Source: Alloascoidea africana | Taxonomy: Eukaryota; Ascomycota; Alloascoideomycetes; Alloascoideales; Alloascoideaceae | Length of the DNA stretch: 64,000 nt | Reading direction: 5' to 3' | NCBI GenBank assembly: GCA_030581615.1 | Contig: JAKTTT010000028.1 | Location: forward strand, 62,001-126,000 | Shown: one piece after another, positions 32,281-42,064 of the stretch | How the letters are laid out: every line of letters starts with the position of its first letter | How positions within the stretch are numbered: position 1 is the first letter of the stretch | The notes under the pieces: model-generated | The model's database searches: none | The model's input: only the letters and a program-made list of their open reading frames with translations | Told to the model about the DNA's origin: nothing | Translations under genes and position numbers: made by a program

Positions 32281-33270
32281 CAATGCCAGTACATGGCGAT
32301 GTTTGATCCAGACGAAGCCCCAGACCAGGTTCGCAGAAAACCATCCATGTTGGAGGCTTGGTTTACCTGCAATTCTGAGAGTGAAGATGGCCGCGACTTG
32401 AAAGTTCCCAACGCGGTTTGTCTTCAACAAGAAAACTGCAAAGTGGTCCCGCCATCTGACTAACACCGGCGCCATTGGCAGATTGAGCTTCTGCAGTATG
32501 GCAATAACAGGGAGTGTTTCTACTTGCGCGTGCTGCTGAACATATTCACAGGTGCTACTTGCTATGAAGACCTGAGAACGTAGGATGGCATTGTATGCCC
32601 AACGTTCAAAGAGGTCGTTATCGCGCGCGGTCTATTGAAGGATGACCAGGAGCGGGTGTGGCGCTTTCAAGAGGTCTGCCATTTCCAGTATGGACATGTT
32701 CTCAGGCACCTTTCAGTTACGGGAATGTTGGACGACTTGAAGAACCCCAAAACGATTTGGGACCAGTTCAAGGACCCCATCTGTGATGACCTTCCTCGCA
32801 GGCTTCGTCACTACCCCGGCAGACTCTCGAATTGGGAGCATCCGCATCAGGATTACGGCCTATTTCTGGTAAACCAGTCTTTGATCAAGTTGACGGGGAA
32901 GACGTTGGTCGACTTCGACCTCCTCGAGCCTACGTTTTCCAACCCTTTGATTCAAGCGGAGTTGCGCTACGACAGCGATGAGCAGCGAACGAAGGAGGCG
33001 ATGTTCATCATAGCTGTCCTTCGTTGCTCATCGCTGTCGTAGCGCAACTCCGCTTGAATCAAAGGGTTGGAATCCATCACACCCCACATAAACGTAGGCT
33101 CGAGGAGGTCGAAGGATAGCCAGGCTCAACATCGTCTCCTTCAACACTGACCAGACAGCGGCTTTCAATACGATTACTGCCTCGATAGATTTTGCATTAC
33201 AATCTCTATTTTTCGTACAATTTTGCCTTGGGACCTATAGTGCGCGCAAAGAGTGTTCCAAAGAAAAGAG
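32281..33270 (+). mobile_element. Helitron helicase remnant (DNA transposon)
   Basis: Fragments of the Helitron Rep-helicase protein lie in order on the plus strand, in more than one frame and with stop codons, so the copy is dead. Visible pieces are MFDPDEAPDQVRRKPSMLEA then WFTCN; FPTRFVFNKKTAKWSRHL then GAIGRL; FYLRVLLNIFTGAT then YEDLRT; CPTFKEVVIARGLL; DDLPRRLRHYPG; HQDYGLFLVNQSLIKLTGKT; and NIVSFNTDQTAAFNTI, the segment just before the helicase Walker A motif. The match to the second half of the domain upstream of the helicase is clear. The Walker A and everything after it is missing. No hairpin end with CTRR was found. It is a DNA element, not a retroelement. Confidence 0.75.
32913..33115. 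repeat. Inverted duplication (fold-back) inside the Helitron remnant
   Basis: The left arm 32913-32995 is repeated in inverse orientation at 33018-33115, with a 22-nt spacer. The arms are almost identical, for example GATTCAAGCGGAGTTGCGCT in the left arm and its complement in the right. The right arm has about 20 extra bases (around 33071-33091) and the left arm a few near its inner end. Such a pair can extrude a hairpin and, if transcribed, would give double-stranded RNA. Confidence 0.9.
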
Positions 33271-33343
33271 CCTGTCTAAGTCAGTATTAGTACACATAGA
33301 TTAGAAAACTAGATATGCCGAAAGTGGTTCTAGAAAAAACGAG

Positions 33344-35680
33344 CTATACAATACCGCGTCGCTTCTTTTCGATTTCCAAAACCAAGACTTTCCAAAGGTC
33401 TTCCACAAACACATTTGCATCCTCATCAAGTACCATTTCAAGTTCTTGTATCAGGTTCTCAGGAGTTGAACGTTTTTCCACATGTTCTACAATATAGGAT
33501 GAGACGTCCTCATCCACCATTCCCAACAGTTCTTCCAGCTTTGCCTCAATGAAAGGTTTTAAAACAGAGTCAATGATTTCCTGATCCATGCTTGACCAGT
33601 CAAGTTTGAAATCAAACAGATTGTTGTAAGAGGATATTTCTAATTCCAACTCGGAGAGCAATGCCTGCTTTCGTTCAGCATCCAGTTCATTTTCTTTATC
33701 TTCAATCATTCTATCAGCCTTACCCAGCTCCAACTCGTCTTCCGGAATATCAACAGATAGCTTTTTCTTCCTGTTCAAATCTTCGCTGTCACCCAAAGCA
33801 GACTTTGATCTAGCACCCATAGCTGTTTCATTGAGGGTATCCTGGCCTGCGTGTCCCTTAGCAGAAGGCTTTAAATCGAAGGATAGCTTTATCTTCCCCA
33901 TAGATAGTGGCGATTTAAATGACCCACCAAGTTGCCCCATTTCCCTTGACAAGAATCTTGTAGCCATGGATGATGCCTCCCGCTGCTTTTCTCTCGCCAG
34001 ATCCAGTTCTTTTTGTTCTTCGAGCTCCTCGTGTTCATCAGCTTTGGCTTCTCTCATGCGCAAGACGATTCGGTCTTTCAACCAATTAGCGTGATCCGCG
34101 TAATATTCAGATTTCTTGATCTTCATTTCGTAATCGTCATCATACTCAGCTAGGAACTTTAGCATGACTTCACGTTTCTCGGCCAGTAATTTTGGATAAT
34201 CCTCCAATTTCCGACGTTCACGCTCATTAGCATAGTAAAAGTTAGATTCCTTTGATTTCCATTTCATCTCTCGATCAAGAAACTGTCTTTCGATTTTATC
34301 CTCCTCTTCTTCTTTGCGTTTTAACTCCAGTTCCTCATCATCCATCTGCTCCAAAAGGTTATCTTGGTAATGTCCTTCGCCAACACCTCTTGGCTTTGTC
34401 GGTAAAGCTTTATTGTTAACATCTGAGTCATCATCTTCTAGTTTTCTATTGATCTTTTCCTGAAAATTTTTTGTCGTTATTTCTTTTCTTCTTCTCTCCA
34501 TTTCTTCATCAGTTTCCATTCTCTTCTTTTCAAAAACCTTTGCTTCATTTCTAAATTGTTTGATTTCTTCAATCACTTTGGGTCGTAAATAATCGGGCAC
34601 ACTGTCCAATCCTTCTGTTACCGGCTCATTGAAAACAGAGGATTCCTCGTCGTAGTCATCCTCTTCAATTATAACTGGTGATTTGGGACCTTGGGCTTGC
34701 CATGAGTCTATGATTTGTTGTGCTGCCTCAACCAAGGTTGTGAACTTGGGACTTGGAGAGACGTATTCAGCAAATTCGTCTGGTGAATCGATCTGTAATC
34801 TCTTAATCCAAGTGGACGTCGAAGGTTCCATCGACATTATCAGACTTTTTGACTCGTTATTCCCCTCTTCTTCATCTTCATTTTTTTGGTCATTTTCATT
34901 CGTGCCGTCATCATTATTACCAGCTTTCTCGTCTTCAGGGATTTCAAGCTTTTTCAGAATCTCTGAAACTCCATATAAAGAGGCAGCATTATCGTATTTG
35001 ATATATGCGAAGCCTGCTGGTTCTCCACTTAAGCTGTTGACTCTCACCATCGAGACAAATCCAGGAACTAGCTTCAAAAGAGACTCTAAAGTTGGGTTAT
35101 CTAGCCGTCGTGGTATCTTGCATAGAAATACTAGCTTGAGTCTATCATCTTCCGAATCCGAGAGTAGAGGAGTAATCTCTTTGATTTGTCGTGTGGACCG
35201 TGGAACGTTGGATTTTATCACGGCTGAAGTTAACTCTTCTGCTCTGGACACTGCACTTTTACTGTTACCTTCAGTTGTCGTCCCTTTAGAATTTGAAATA
35301 GTCGAGGTTGTAGACCCCTTCTTTAACTGATCTGTAGTTAAAGGAATCGGTAGACTTCCAGGGAGAATCGGTAAAGAGCCTGGAAGACCAGGCACTGCAC
35401 CAGGTATTGGGAATGCTTTTGTGGACACAACGCCACCGATGCCTGGAACACCTGGAATAGAGGGCAGAGTATTCGTATTCTGTTGCGATGCTTTATCTGA
35501 CTGTGTGGTTTGAGCAGGCTCTAAGTAAAAGGTCAGTCAAATGTTGATAAGAAGTCAAATACGATACCACCATAAAAACTTACTAGATATGCCAGGTATG
35601 CCTGGAACCACAGGCACTTTGGAGAGTCCTGGCAACCCCGGAATACCAGGAACTCCTGGAATTTTTCCCGAATTGAACAT
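33344..35680 (-). CDS. SNU71: RBM25/Snu71-like splicing factor (RRM-like and PWI domains)
   Basis: Two exons (35584-35680, 33344-35520) encode 757 residues. The N-terminus is Pro/Gly/Val/Ile-rich with PGVPGIPG-type repeats. About residues 160-220 look like an RRM-type fold (LVFLCKIPRRLDNPTLESLL, PAGFAYIKYDNAASLYGVSE). Highly charged helical stretches follow (EEMERRRKEITTKNFQEKIN). The C-terminal 110 residues form a PWI domain (FDFKLDWSSMDQEIIDSVLK then PFIEAKLEELLG, ending EDLWKVLVLEIEKKRRGIV). This is the layout of human RBM25 and of yeast U1 snRNP protein Snu71. It probably helps U1 choose 5' splice sites, consistent with the many introns here. A possible extra donor near the stop (GTATTG) was rejected because the C-terminus already fits. 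Confidence 0.82.
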
Positions 35681-36690
35681 TACACGAAATAAATGGTTTT
35701 AAGACAAGATGGGTCTGGTCTAAGATTTTTGGCAGTTCCAGCGCGTATTGAATTGCTCTTCGTGGACCTATATGTACGCGTATATGCGTAAATCACAGAA
35801 TGGTATATTGTTCTGTTTTGGGCCATCAGGAACACAAAGTTGATTTAGGATGTGAGAATTAATTGGGGGATCGGGCTGCAGATAAATTGGTGAACATAGA
35901 AGCTTGATTAAAGATCTCCTTAATGCAAAGAGATTGGACAGAAAAAATAAGTCATAAGACAAATGTTTGTGGGATGTTGGCCCTGTTTTACAATCATCTA
36001 ACCCATTGAACAATTAAAGCTTAAACTCGATACTTCGCTAGATTTGCCATTGTATCATTAGCATTATAATTGTAATACTAACCATGTTTTGAAGGAAAAA
36101 CTTTAGTTTGGCCAAAGGTTGACGTTTGATTTGAATCTTGTTTTACTATAGTCACCAGATTAGTAGTCATCTGAATCAAAATGCATTAAGGTTTTTTCTG
36201 GCGATGAACATCTTTGGGGGAAACTCGAACTTTTCTCTTGTCTAAACTTAGTGCAATTGGCTAGCTTTACAGTAGAGGAGGCAGATAAACTGCGCTTGGG
36301 TTATGGAAAGATGAAAGCATTTACGGCCACCTGTCAAAGCCGGTGAACACAATCACGATAATCTTGCTTCGTGTTTCTGACCCTCGTTTCCACTTTGCAA
36401 GAAGGTGTTTTATTTTAGGGTCTACTGCTAAGCCCCTCCTGTATCTCTAGAGATGTAGGGGCCGCTTACAATGGGATTCTTTGTAATTTTAAAATGGGCT
36501 GTCCAAACCTTCTCTTTTAGATCACAAATTTGGAAGGAATAAAGAGACAAACACACCCAAAAATGGTGTTACCCGGCCGACTCATATTGACTTTTCATTC
36601 CCTCCACTTGTTTCCTCACCCCTTTTAGGCACCTCCATCGACGTTATCACAGAACACTTTTCCGTTCAACAAGCAAATCACTTTAACTCA
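35681..36690. other. Divergent promoter region of SNU71-like gene and Argonaute
   Basis: One kilobase of AT-rich sequence without a supported gene separates two divergent starts. The final 200 bp before the Argonaute ATG are pyrimidine-rich, as in many strong yeast promoters. A short minus-strand frame at 35768-36013 has no recognisable features. Confidence 0.45.
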
Positions 36691-39600
36691 ATGTCATATG
36701 ATAATCGTGGACATGGCCGTGGACGCGGTCGTGGTGACTACGGAAGAAGAGATTATGGAGAAAGAGGTGGGTATGGCGACCGTGGAGGAGACCGTGGCGG
36801 CGACTATGGTGGATATCGCGGCGGTGACCGTGGAGGAGACCGTGGATTCCGTGGAGGAGATCGAGGTGGGTTCCGCGGCGGTCGTGGAGGCGGTCGTGGA
36901 GGAGGCCGTGGAGGCTGGGAAGGTAATCGAGGAAGAGGCCGTGGCGGCGGCCGTGGTGGCCGTGGTGGCCGTGGTGGTTATACCCCTCTGCCAACTTATA
37001 CCGATGTTGCTGAGTTCGATGAGCCTGAAGCCAGTTATCCTGACAACACCAAGCAGTTGGTGAAGCTCAAGGCAGAGCTGGTCAATTACCCCAACATTGC
37101 CAATGACCCTACTCGTCCAATTCTTAGACCTGATTATGGAGGACGCGGAATCCCCGTACATGTCGGAACAAACTTTGTTAAGTATGATATTAGAGGTCTC
37201 AAGGTCTACTGTTACGGAGTAACCTTTCCTAAAGAAATTGACACAAAAAAGGCTATGAGAATTGATATTCTTAACGAGTTGATTGATAAGATTTCCCCTG
37301 ATTCATCCTATAAAGGATTGATTGCCCACAACAAGGGTAATGAAATCTACTCTTTGAACAAACCCATTCCTTTGGCTAAAAATGATTATGAATTCAGAAA
37401 CAGAAAGGATGAAAATCATCCTTGGATTGTTACCGTGAAGGAAGTTGATGGCAATGAGGTTCTTGAGATGGCCGATTTTCTTGATAACTTGAAGCTCAAC
37501 TCTGTCAAGTCGTTTACCCTAGATTGGACAAGTTACTCCAATGTCTTGAACACTTTGCTTGGCTTCAAGGCATTGCACTCCAACAACGTGGTTGCTGTTG
37601 GTAACAACAGATACTTTGTCATTGATAATCCCAGTGCAGAGAATTCCATTATGGATGGTCTATATATGTGCACTGGCTACTTCACCTCAGTGAGACCATC
37701 TTTTGACCGTCCACTTATCAACTCGAATGTTTGCTGCGCTGTCTTTTACAAGGCTACTGATTCTCAAGGTAATCCTCTAAACGTTCTTGAATTGATGAAG
37801 GATTACTTTGGACATAAAGATGTAGAAGATGTTCACCCACGTACTCTTGTGTCGCCTCAAGCCCAGTCATTCCTTAAAGGTCTTAGAATCACCAGAAAGC
37901 ACCTTGAAAGACAGGGTGGTAACAAGCCCAAGAGTATCCAACAGCTGGTTGACAAAACTGCGATATCGCATTACTTTGAACACGAGGGGAGAAAGATTAA
38001 CGTTGAAACATACTTTAAAGAGAAATGGAATATTGTACTCCGTCACCCCAATGTTCCATTGTTGAACTTGGGCGGAACTAACTACTTGCCTGCTGAATTG
38101 GCCACTGTTGTTCCTGGCCAGGTCTACAAAGGAGAAGTCTCCGACCACAAGAGAATGCTTGATTTCACCTGCCGTACTCCTCCTCAAAATGCTGGTCTTA
38201 TCCAGAAGAAAGGTTTGGCAAAGGTCATGGGCTTCCAGGGTGACCAGCGAATTGGCAACAAACTTATGGTTGTTCCTTCAAGAATTCTTCCTGCTCCTGT
38301 TATCAAGTACTTGAACCAAGATATCGTTTACAGGCCTGCAAGCGACAGGGAGACTGCGAAAGGTTCTTGGAATTTGCGTAATTGCAGATTTTTGAAGCCC
38401 GGCATCGTTGCCAAAGAAATGGGTGTTGTTTTGATCAAGGCCGAATATACCAAAATGGAGGATATGGACGCCGCCATTTCCAGCTACCAGCGCTCGCTTG
38501 TTCCTCATGGAATCAGGTTCTTAGGAACTGAGAAGAGAGTTGTTTCTTTCAACAGGTCTTTGACTGCTGACCAGCTTGAGCGTACTTTGTATGAAGCTGT
38601 CAAGTCTTTGGCAGCTCGTCCCGCCTTGAACTATGTTTTGGTTCTTCTTCCATTGGAAAGTATTCCCTTGTATGGCGTTGTCAAGAGGGTGGTGGACGTT
38701 AGAGTGGGTATCGCCTCTAACTGTGTCCAAATGAGTAAGTTCACCAAGAGAAGAGGCAACGACTTTGATGCTATGTACTTTGCAAACGCGGCAATGAAAT
38801 TGAATTTGAAGCTTGGAGGAACCAACCATATCTTAGACAAGAGAGATTCATCTCCTTTGTTTACTGGAAATTTGCCTGTTCTTGTTCTTGGTTCAGATGT
38901 TACACATCCTACTGGAAATGGTCCTGTTGCACCATCTGTGGCTGCAGTTGTCGGATCGTACGATCAATATTTCAACCAATTCCCAGGCTCCTTCAGATTG
39001 CAATCTGGTAGACTTGAAACCATTGAGGCTTTACAATCCATGGTTGTGGAACGCGTGCTTTATTTCCACAAGAAGAATGGAAGACTTCCTGAGAAGGTTT
39101 ACTTTTACAGAGATGGTGTATCTGAAGGTCAATTTGCTATTATTCTCCAAAGGGAAGTTTCTCAGGTACGAGCTGCGTTCCAGGATGCAGCAAGGCGTCT
39201 CAATATTTCCAAATATGAGCCCAAGTTAACATTTATTGTTGTTGTGAAGCGTACCAATACCCGTTTCTATCCTATTCAGCAGAGAGTTAACAATCCTCTT
39301 ACGAAGCAGACTGAGCCTGCCCAATCCAACCACAATATTATGCCTGGCAGTATTATTGACAAGGGAATCACCTCCATCGCTTCTTTTGACTTTTACTTGC
39401 AATCACATCAAGTGCTTAAGGGAACAGGTGTTCCTGGGCATTACTATGTGCTATACGATGAAAATGGATTCAATTCTGATTCTATTCAGCAATTATCTTA
39501 CAATCTCTGCCACATTTTTAGCAGAGCCACAAAAGCAGTCAAAATCGTGCCTCCAGCATATTATGCTGATTTGCTATGTGATCGTGCAAGATTTTATATC

Positions 39601-39699
39601 CGTGGATGCGAAAAGTCCAGAGATCCTGCAAAAGCAGCCCAAGACATGTTGGGAAATGGTCTTCACAAAAACATCAAGGATACCATGTTTTATATCTAA
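36691..39699 (+). CDS. AGO1: Argonaute with RGG-rich N-terminus
   Basis: The 1002-residue intronless protein is a eukaryotic Argonaute. Residues 1-97 are almost only Arg, Gly, Asp and Tyr (RGG/RGR repeats), likely an RNA- or condensate-binding and arginine-methylated tail. The N domain, linker and PAZ follow (about 115-500), then MID (about 560-700) and PIWI (about 640-990). Catalytic residues are Asp736 (GSDVTHP), glutamate finger Glu776 (GRLETIEAL), Asp808 (YFYRDGVSEGQF) and His917 (GVPGHYYVLYDENGF). The Asp-Glu and Asp-Asp spacings (40 and 72 residues) equal those I recall for human AGO2, so the slicer looks active. Sequence signatures (LSYNLCHIFSRATKAV, PPAYYADLLCDRARFYI) suit QDE-2-like fungal proteins. 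Confidence 0.96.
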   Translation: MSYDNRGHGRGRGRGDYGRRDYGERGGYGDRGGDRGGDYGGYRGGDRGGDRGFRGGDRGGFRGGRGGGRGGGRGGWEGNRGRGRGGGRGGRGGRGGYTPLPTYTDVAEFDEPEASYPDNTKQLVKLKAELVNYPNIANDPTRPILRPDYGGRGIPVHVGTNFVKYDIRGLKVYCYGVTFPKEIDTKKAMRIDILNELIDKISPDSSYKGLIAHNKGNEIYSLNKPIPLAKNDYEFRNRKDENHPWIVTVKEVDGNEVLEMADFLDNLKLNSVKSFTLDWTSYSNVLNTLLGFKALHSNNVVAVGNNRYFVIDNPSAENSIMDGLYMCTGYFTSVRPSFDRPLINSNVCCAVFYKATDSQGNPLNVLELMKDYFGHKDVEDVHPRTLVSPQAQSFLKGLRITRKHLERQGGNKPKSIQQLVDKTAISHYFEHEGRKINVETYFKEKWNIVLRHPNVPLLNLGGTNYLPAELATVVPGQVYKGEVSDHKRMLDFTCRTPPQNAGLIQKKGLAKVMGFQGDQRIGNKLMVVPSRILPAPVIKYLNQDIVYRPASDRETAKGSWNLRNCRFLKPGIVAKEMGVVLIKAEYTKMEDMDAAISSYQRSLVPHGIRFLGTEKRVVSFNRSLTADQLERTLYEAVKSLAARPALNYVLVLLPLESIPLYGVVKRVVDVRVGIASNCVQMSKFTKRRGNDFDAMYFANAAMKLNLKLGGTNHILDKRDSSPLFTGNLPVLVLGSDVTHPTGNGPVAPSVAAVVGSYDQYFNQFPGSFRLQSGRLETIEALQSMVVERVLYFHKKNGRLPEKVYFYRDGVSEGQFAIILQREVSQVRAAFQDAARRLNISKYEPKLTFIVVVKRTNTRFYPIQQRVNNPLTKQTEPAQSNHNIMPGSIIDKGITSIASFDFYLQSHQVLKGTGVPGHYYVLYDENGFNSDSIQQLSYNLCHIFSRATKAVKIVPPAYYADLLCDRARFYIRGCEKSRDPAKAAQDMLGNGLHKNIKDTMFYI

Positions 39700-39957
39700 G
39701 AGTCTTGGTTTGAGCAAGTCTCTATAATAGGTTAAATAATCTTGTATGAATTACAACTGTCCAAATTTCTAGTATAACCACTCGCTGTCCTCCTTGCCTT
39801 TGTTTCTTTTTTTTAATTGTTCGATTTTTTATTTTTAGCTTTTATTAGCCTTGCTTGTTTTAATATGTAACTTTTTTTATTGAACTTTATGATGGTATAT
39901 GTGTAGTGTTACAGAATCTATAATTTTTATTTTTAGTGAACAATAAATACAAAGAGG

Positions 39958-41157
39958 TTAAAACTGAGCTTCAATTTCTTCCAAAGTTACATCATCGTTG
40001 ACCAGAGCAGCTTGTTTCCAAAACTTTGATAGATGTCTTGTTCCAGAATCACAAACGATGGTTACGATAATGGAATTCTTGGGTAGAGACTTTGCAATTT
40101 TGAGAATTGCGGCACAGTTGAGCGCAGCAGATGATCCCACAAACAGGCCATCATGCTTCACCAGCCATTTTGCCATTTTCAGTGCTTGATCATCCTCAAC
40201 TCGCACAGATTCGTCAATCAATCTATAACCTGCGTCAAAGTTCTTGGTCAATCTGTTTATACCAATTCCTTCAATTATTGTATCAACCTGATGACGTCTT
40301 CGTCGGCCCTCGCGCTCAACTTTATCAAACATGACTCCATAGGTGACCTTATTGTGAAGACCCGAGCCTGGAGGATCAGCAAGGACGACTTTTACGTCTG
40401 GGTTTTTCTCTTTTAAAAATTTTGACACGCCAGATATCGTACCCCCTGTACCTGCACCAGTTAAAAAGCAATCTATTTTATGTCCCGTTTGTTCCCAAAT
40501 TTCGGGGCCTGTGCCTTGATAATGGCACTTCCAATTTGCTTCATTTTCAAATTGGTTTGCAAATAGACCATTGGAATGCGTGGTTGGGTCATTTGTCAAA
40601 GTATGGGCCAAATCTCGTGCTGCATTGACATATTGATTCTTGTCAACGATGCTGGCCGGCCTCACTTTTTGCACAACTGCGCCAAGACTTGCCAATAGGT
40701 TGACTTTCTCTGGAGAGGTGTCATCAGGTAGACAAATGTGGGCAGTGTAACCGACGGCATTTGCCAACATGGCAAAAGAGATACCAGTTGAGCCGGAAGT
40801 GCCTTCAAAGATAACGTCACCATGATTGGGCCTAATTAAGCCCTCTGCCTCAGCGTCTCGAATTATCGCTAGTGCAACTCTGTCCTTGGCAGAACCTGCT
40901 GGATTGTTCATTTCCAGCTTTCCCAATACTCGGCATCCTGTATACTTAGATAGAGACTTTATTTCAAGCAGAGGGGTGTTTCCAATCATTTCATCGATTC
41001 CTTTAAAACTTTTATCATCAGTTGACTTTGATGATGTAGCTTGACCAAGAAGTGAAAATGTGCGTTCACCACCGTACTTTAGCCAAACGGCTATCGCAGA
41101 AGCTGATACAGCCAGGGCTATAGAGCATGATACAATATCAGCGCTTCCCCTTCCCAT
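39958..41157 (-). CDS. MCY1: Mitochondrial cysteine synthase-like protein Mcy1
   Basis: The 399-residue PLP enzyme belongs to the cysteine synthase/cystathionine beta-synthase fold II family. Residues 8-24 (IVSCSIALAVSASAIAVWL) form a membrane anchor, as in the outer-membrane Mcy1 of baker's yeast. The PLP lysine is in NNPAGSAKDRVAL, the substrate loop is GTSGSTGISFAMLANA, and the phosphate-binding turn is GAGTGGTISGVSK. GIGINRLTKNF and a final CDSGTRHLSKFW are also typical. Its physiological reaction in yeasts is unsettled, so calling it a cysteine synthase is by fold only. It is convergent with the Argonaute gene, with about 260 bp between the stops. Confidence 0.92.
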   Translation of the reverse strand: MGRGSADIVSCSIALAVSASAIAVWLKYGGERTFSLLGQATSSKSTDDKSFKGIDEMIGNTPLLEIKSLSKYTGCRVLGKLEMNNPAGSAKDRVALAIIRDAEAEGLIRPNHGDVIFEGTSGSTGISFAMLANAVGYTAHICLPDDTSPEKVNLLASLGAVVQKVRPASIVDKNQYVNAARDLAHTLTNDPTTHSNGLFANQFENEANWKCHYQGTGPEIWEQTGHKIDCFLTGAGTGGTISGVSKFLKEKNPDVKVVLADPPGSGLHNKVTYGVMFDKVEREGRRRRHQVDTIIEGIGINRLTKNFDAGYRLIDESVRVEDDQALKMAKWLVKHDGLFVGSSAALNCAAILKIAKSLPKNSIIVTIVCDSGTRHLSKFWKQAALVNDDVTLEEIEAQF

Positions 41158-42064
41158 TTATCATCGAATGTAACTGGAGAGCTCACAAGAGATATTCAGT
41201 GGTTCAAGTGTATTTTCAGTATAGATGACGGTTACCCGGAAACCGCCGAGACATGTGGTTACCATCCTGAAGGTCCAATACAATCCTGGATAGAGGAACA
41301 AAAAGAACAGCGAAAGAAAAGGTTAAGAAAGGAAAGGAAGAACTGGGTTTTAGTACCGGCAGAATGGCTTGGTTTTGGAACTGGACCGTGTTATGTGGCC
41401 CATGGGTTGCGCAGTAACGCGATAGCTAGTGTGGGAGGGATCTATATAACCTTAACCCTACGAATAGTGTTATTGGCATGTTTCCACGGCGTAGTCAGAG
41501 ACGCCAGGAGCTGCCAGAAAGCAGCCAGGTGGTTCTCGACTGAAACAATAGTCCCAAAGTAGTCCCAAATTGTGGAGAACAAAGCAAGGACGAAAGAATG
41601 TGTCCGCCAATGTGTCAGAACAGCCCGCTGACCACTCTTGGCTAATTAAATGGCATGTGACAGCCCGGGCACGCTCGCGCGAAGGGCCGGGCCCGCGACC
41701 CAGAAGGACCCCGGAAGGGCCCCAGAAAGGGCCCCAGAAAGGGCCCCAGACAGAGCCCAAAGGACCCAGTCGGCGTGGAGCTGGAGAACTGCGCAGTCTC
41801 CGTGTTTTCCTGCTGCGTAGGAGGAGAGGCCCGGCCGGGTGTGCGGGCGCCCGCGACCCGTGCCACTCGACCCGCACAACACCCGTGCACCCGGGCCCGC
41901 CGGGCAGCCTGATGGAGCTTCCAATTAAACATAGTTGGGTTAACCTTCTGGACATTGACAGAGCAGCACTCTCTTTTCGTCAACACGACACTAACAAGTG
42001 CCAGGCACAAACTCCCCTTACAGCCCCTGTATCGACTCCCGAGCTGCTGCTAGTTGCTTTGAAA
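41158..42064. other. Divergent intergenic region with a GC-rich island
   Basis: This is the promoter region of MCY1 and of the Zn2Cys6 regulator. About 41640-41930 is strikingly GC-rich and contains a 12-nt tandem unit, AGGGCCCCAGAA, about three times (41716-41751). Long open frames cross it on both strands, but only because GC-rich DNA has few stops. They show no family resemblance and I do not call them. A role as a binding-site cluster is possible. Confidence 0.5.

Noticed and set aside
36694-37161. Long open frames antisense to and out of frame with the Argonaute RGG tract
   Set aside because: They are shadows of a low-complexity repeat, rich in Ser/Thr/Ala or His/Gly only.
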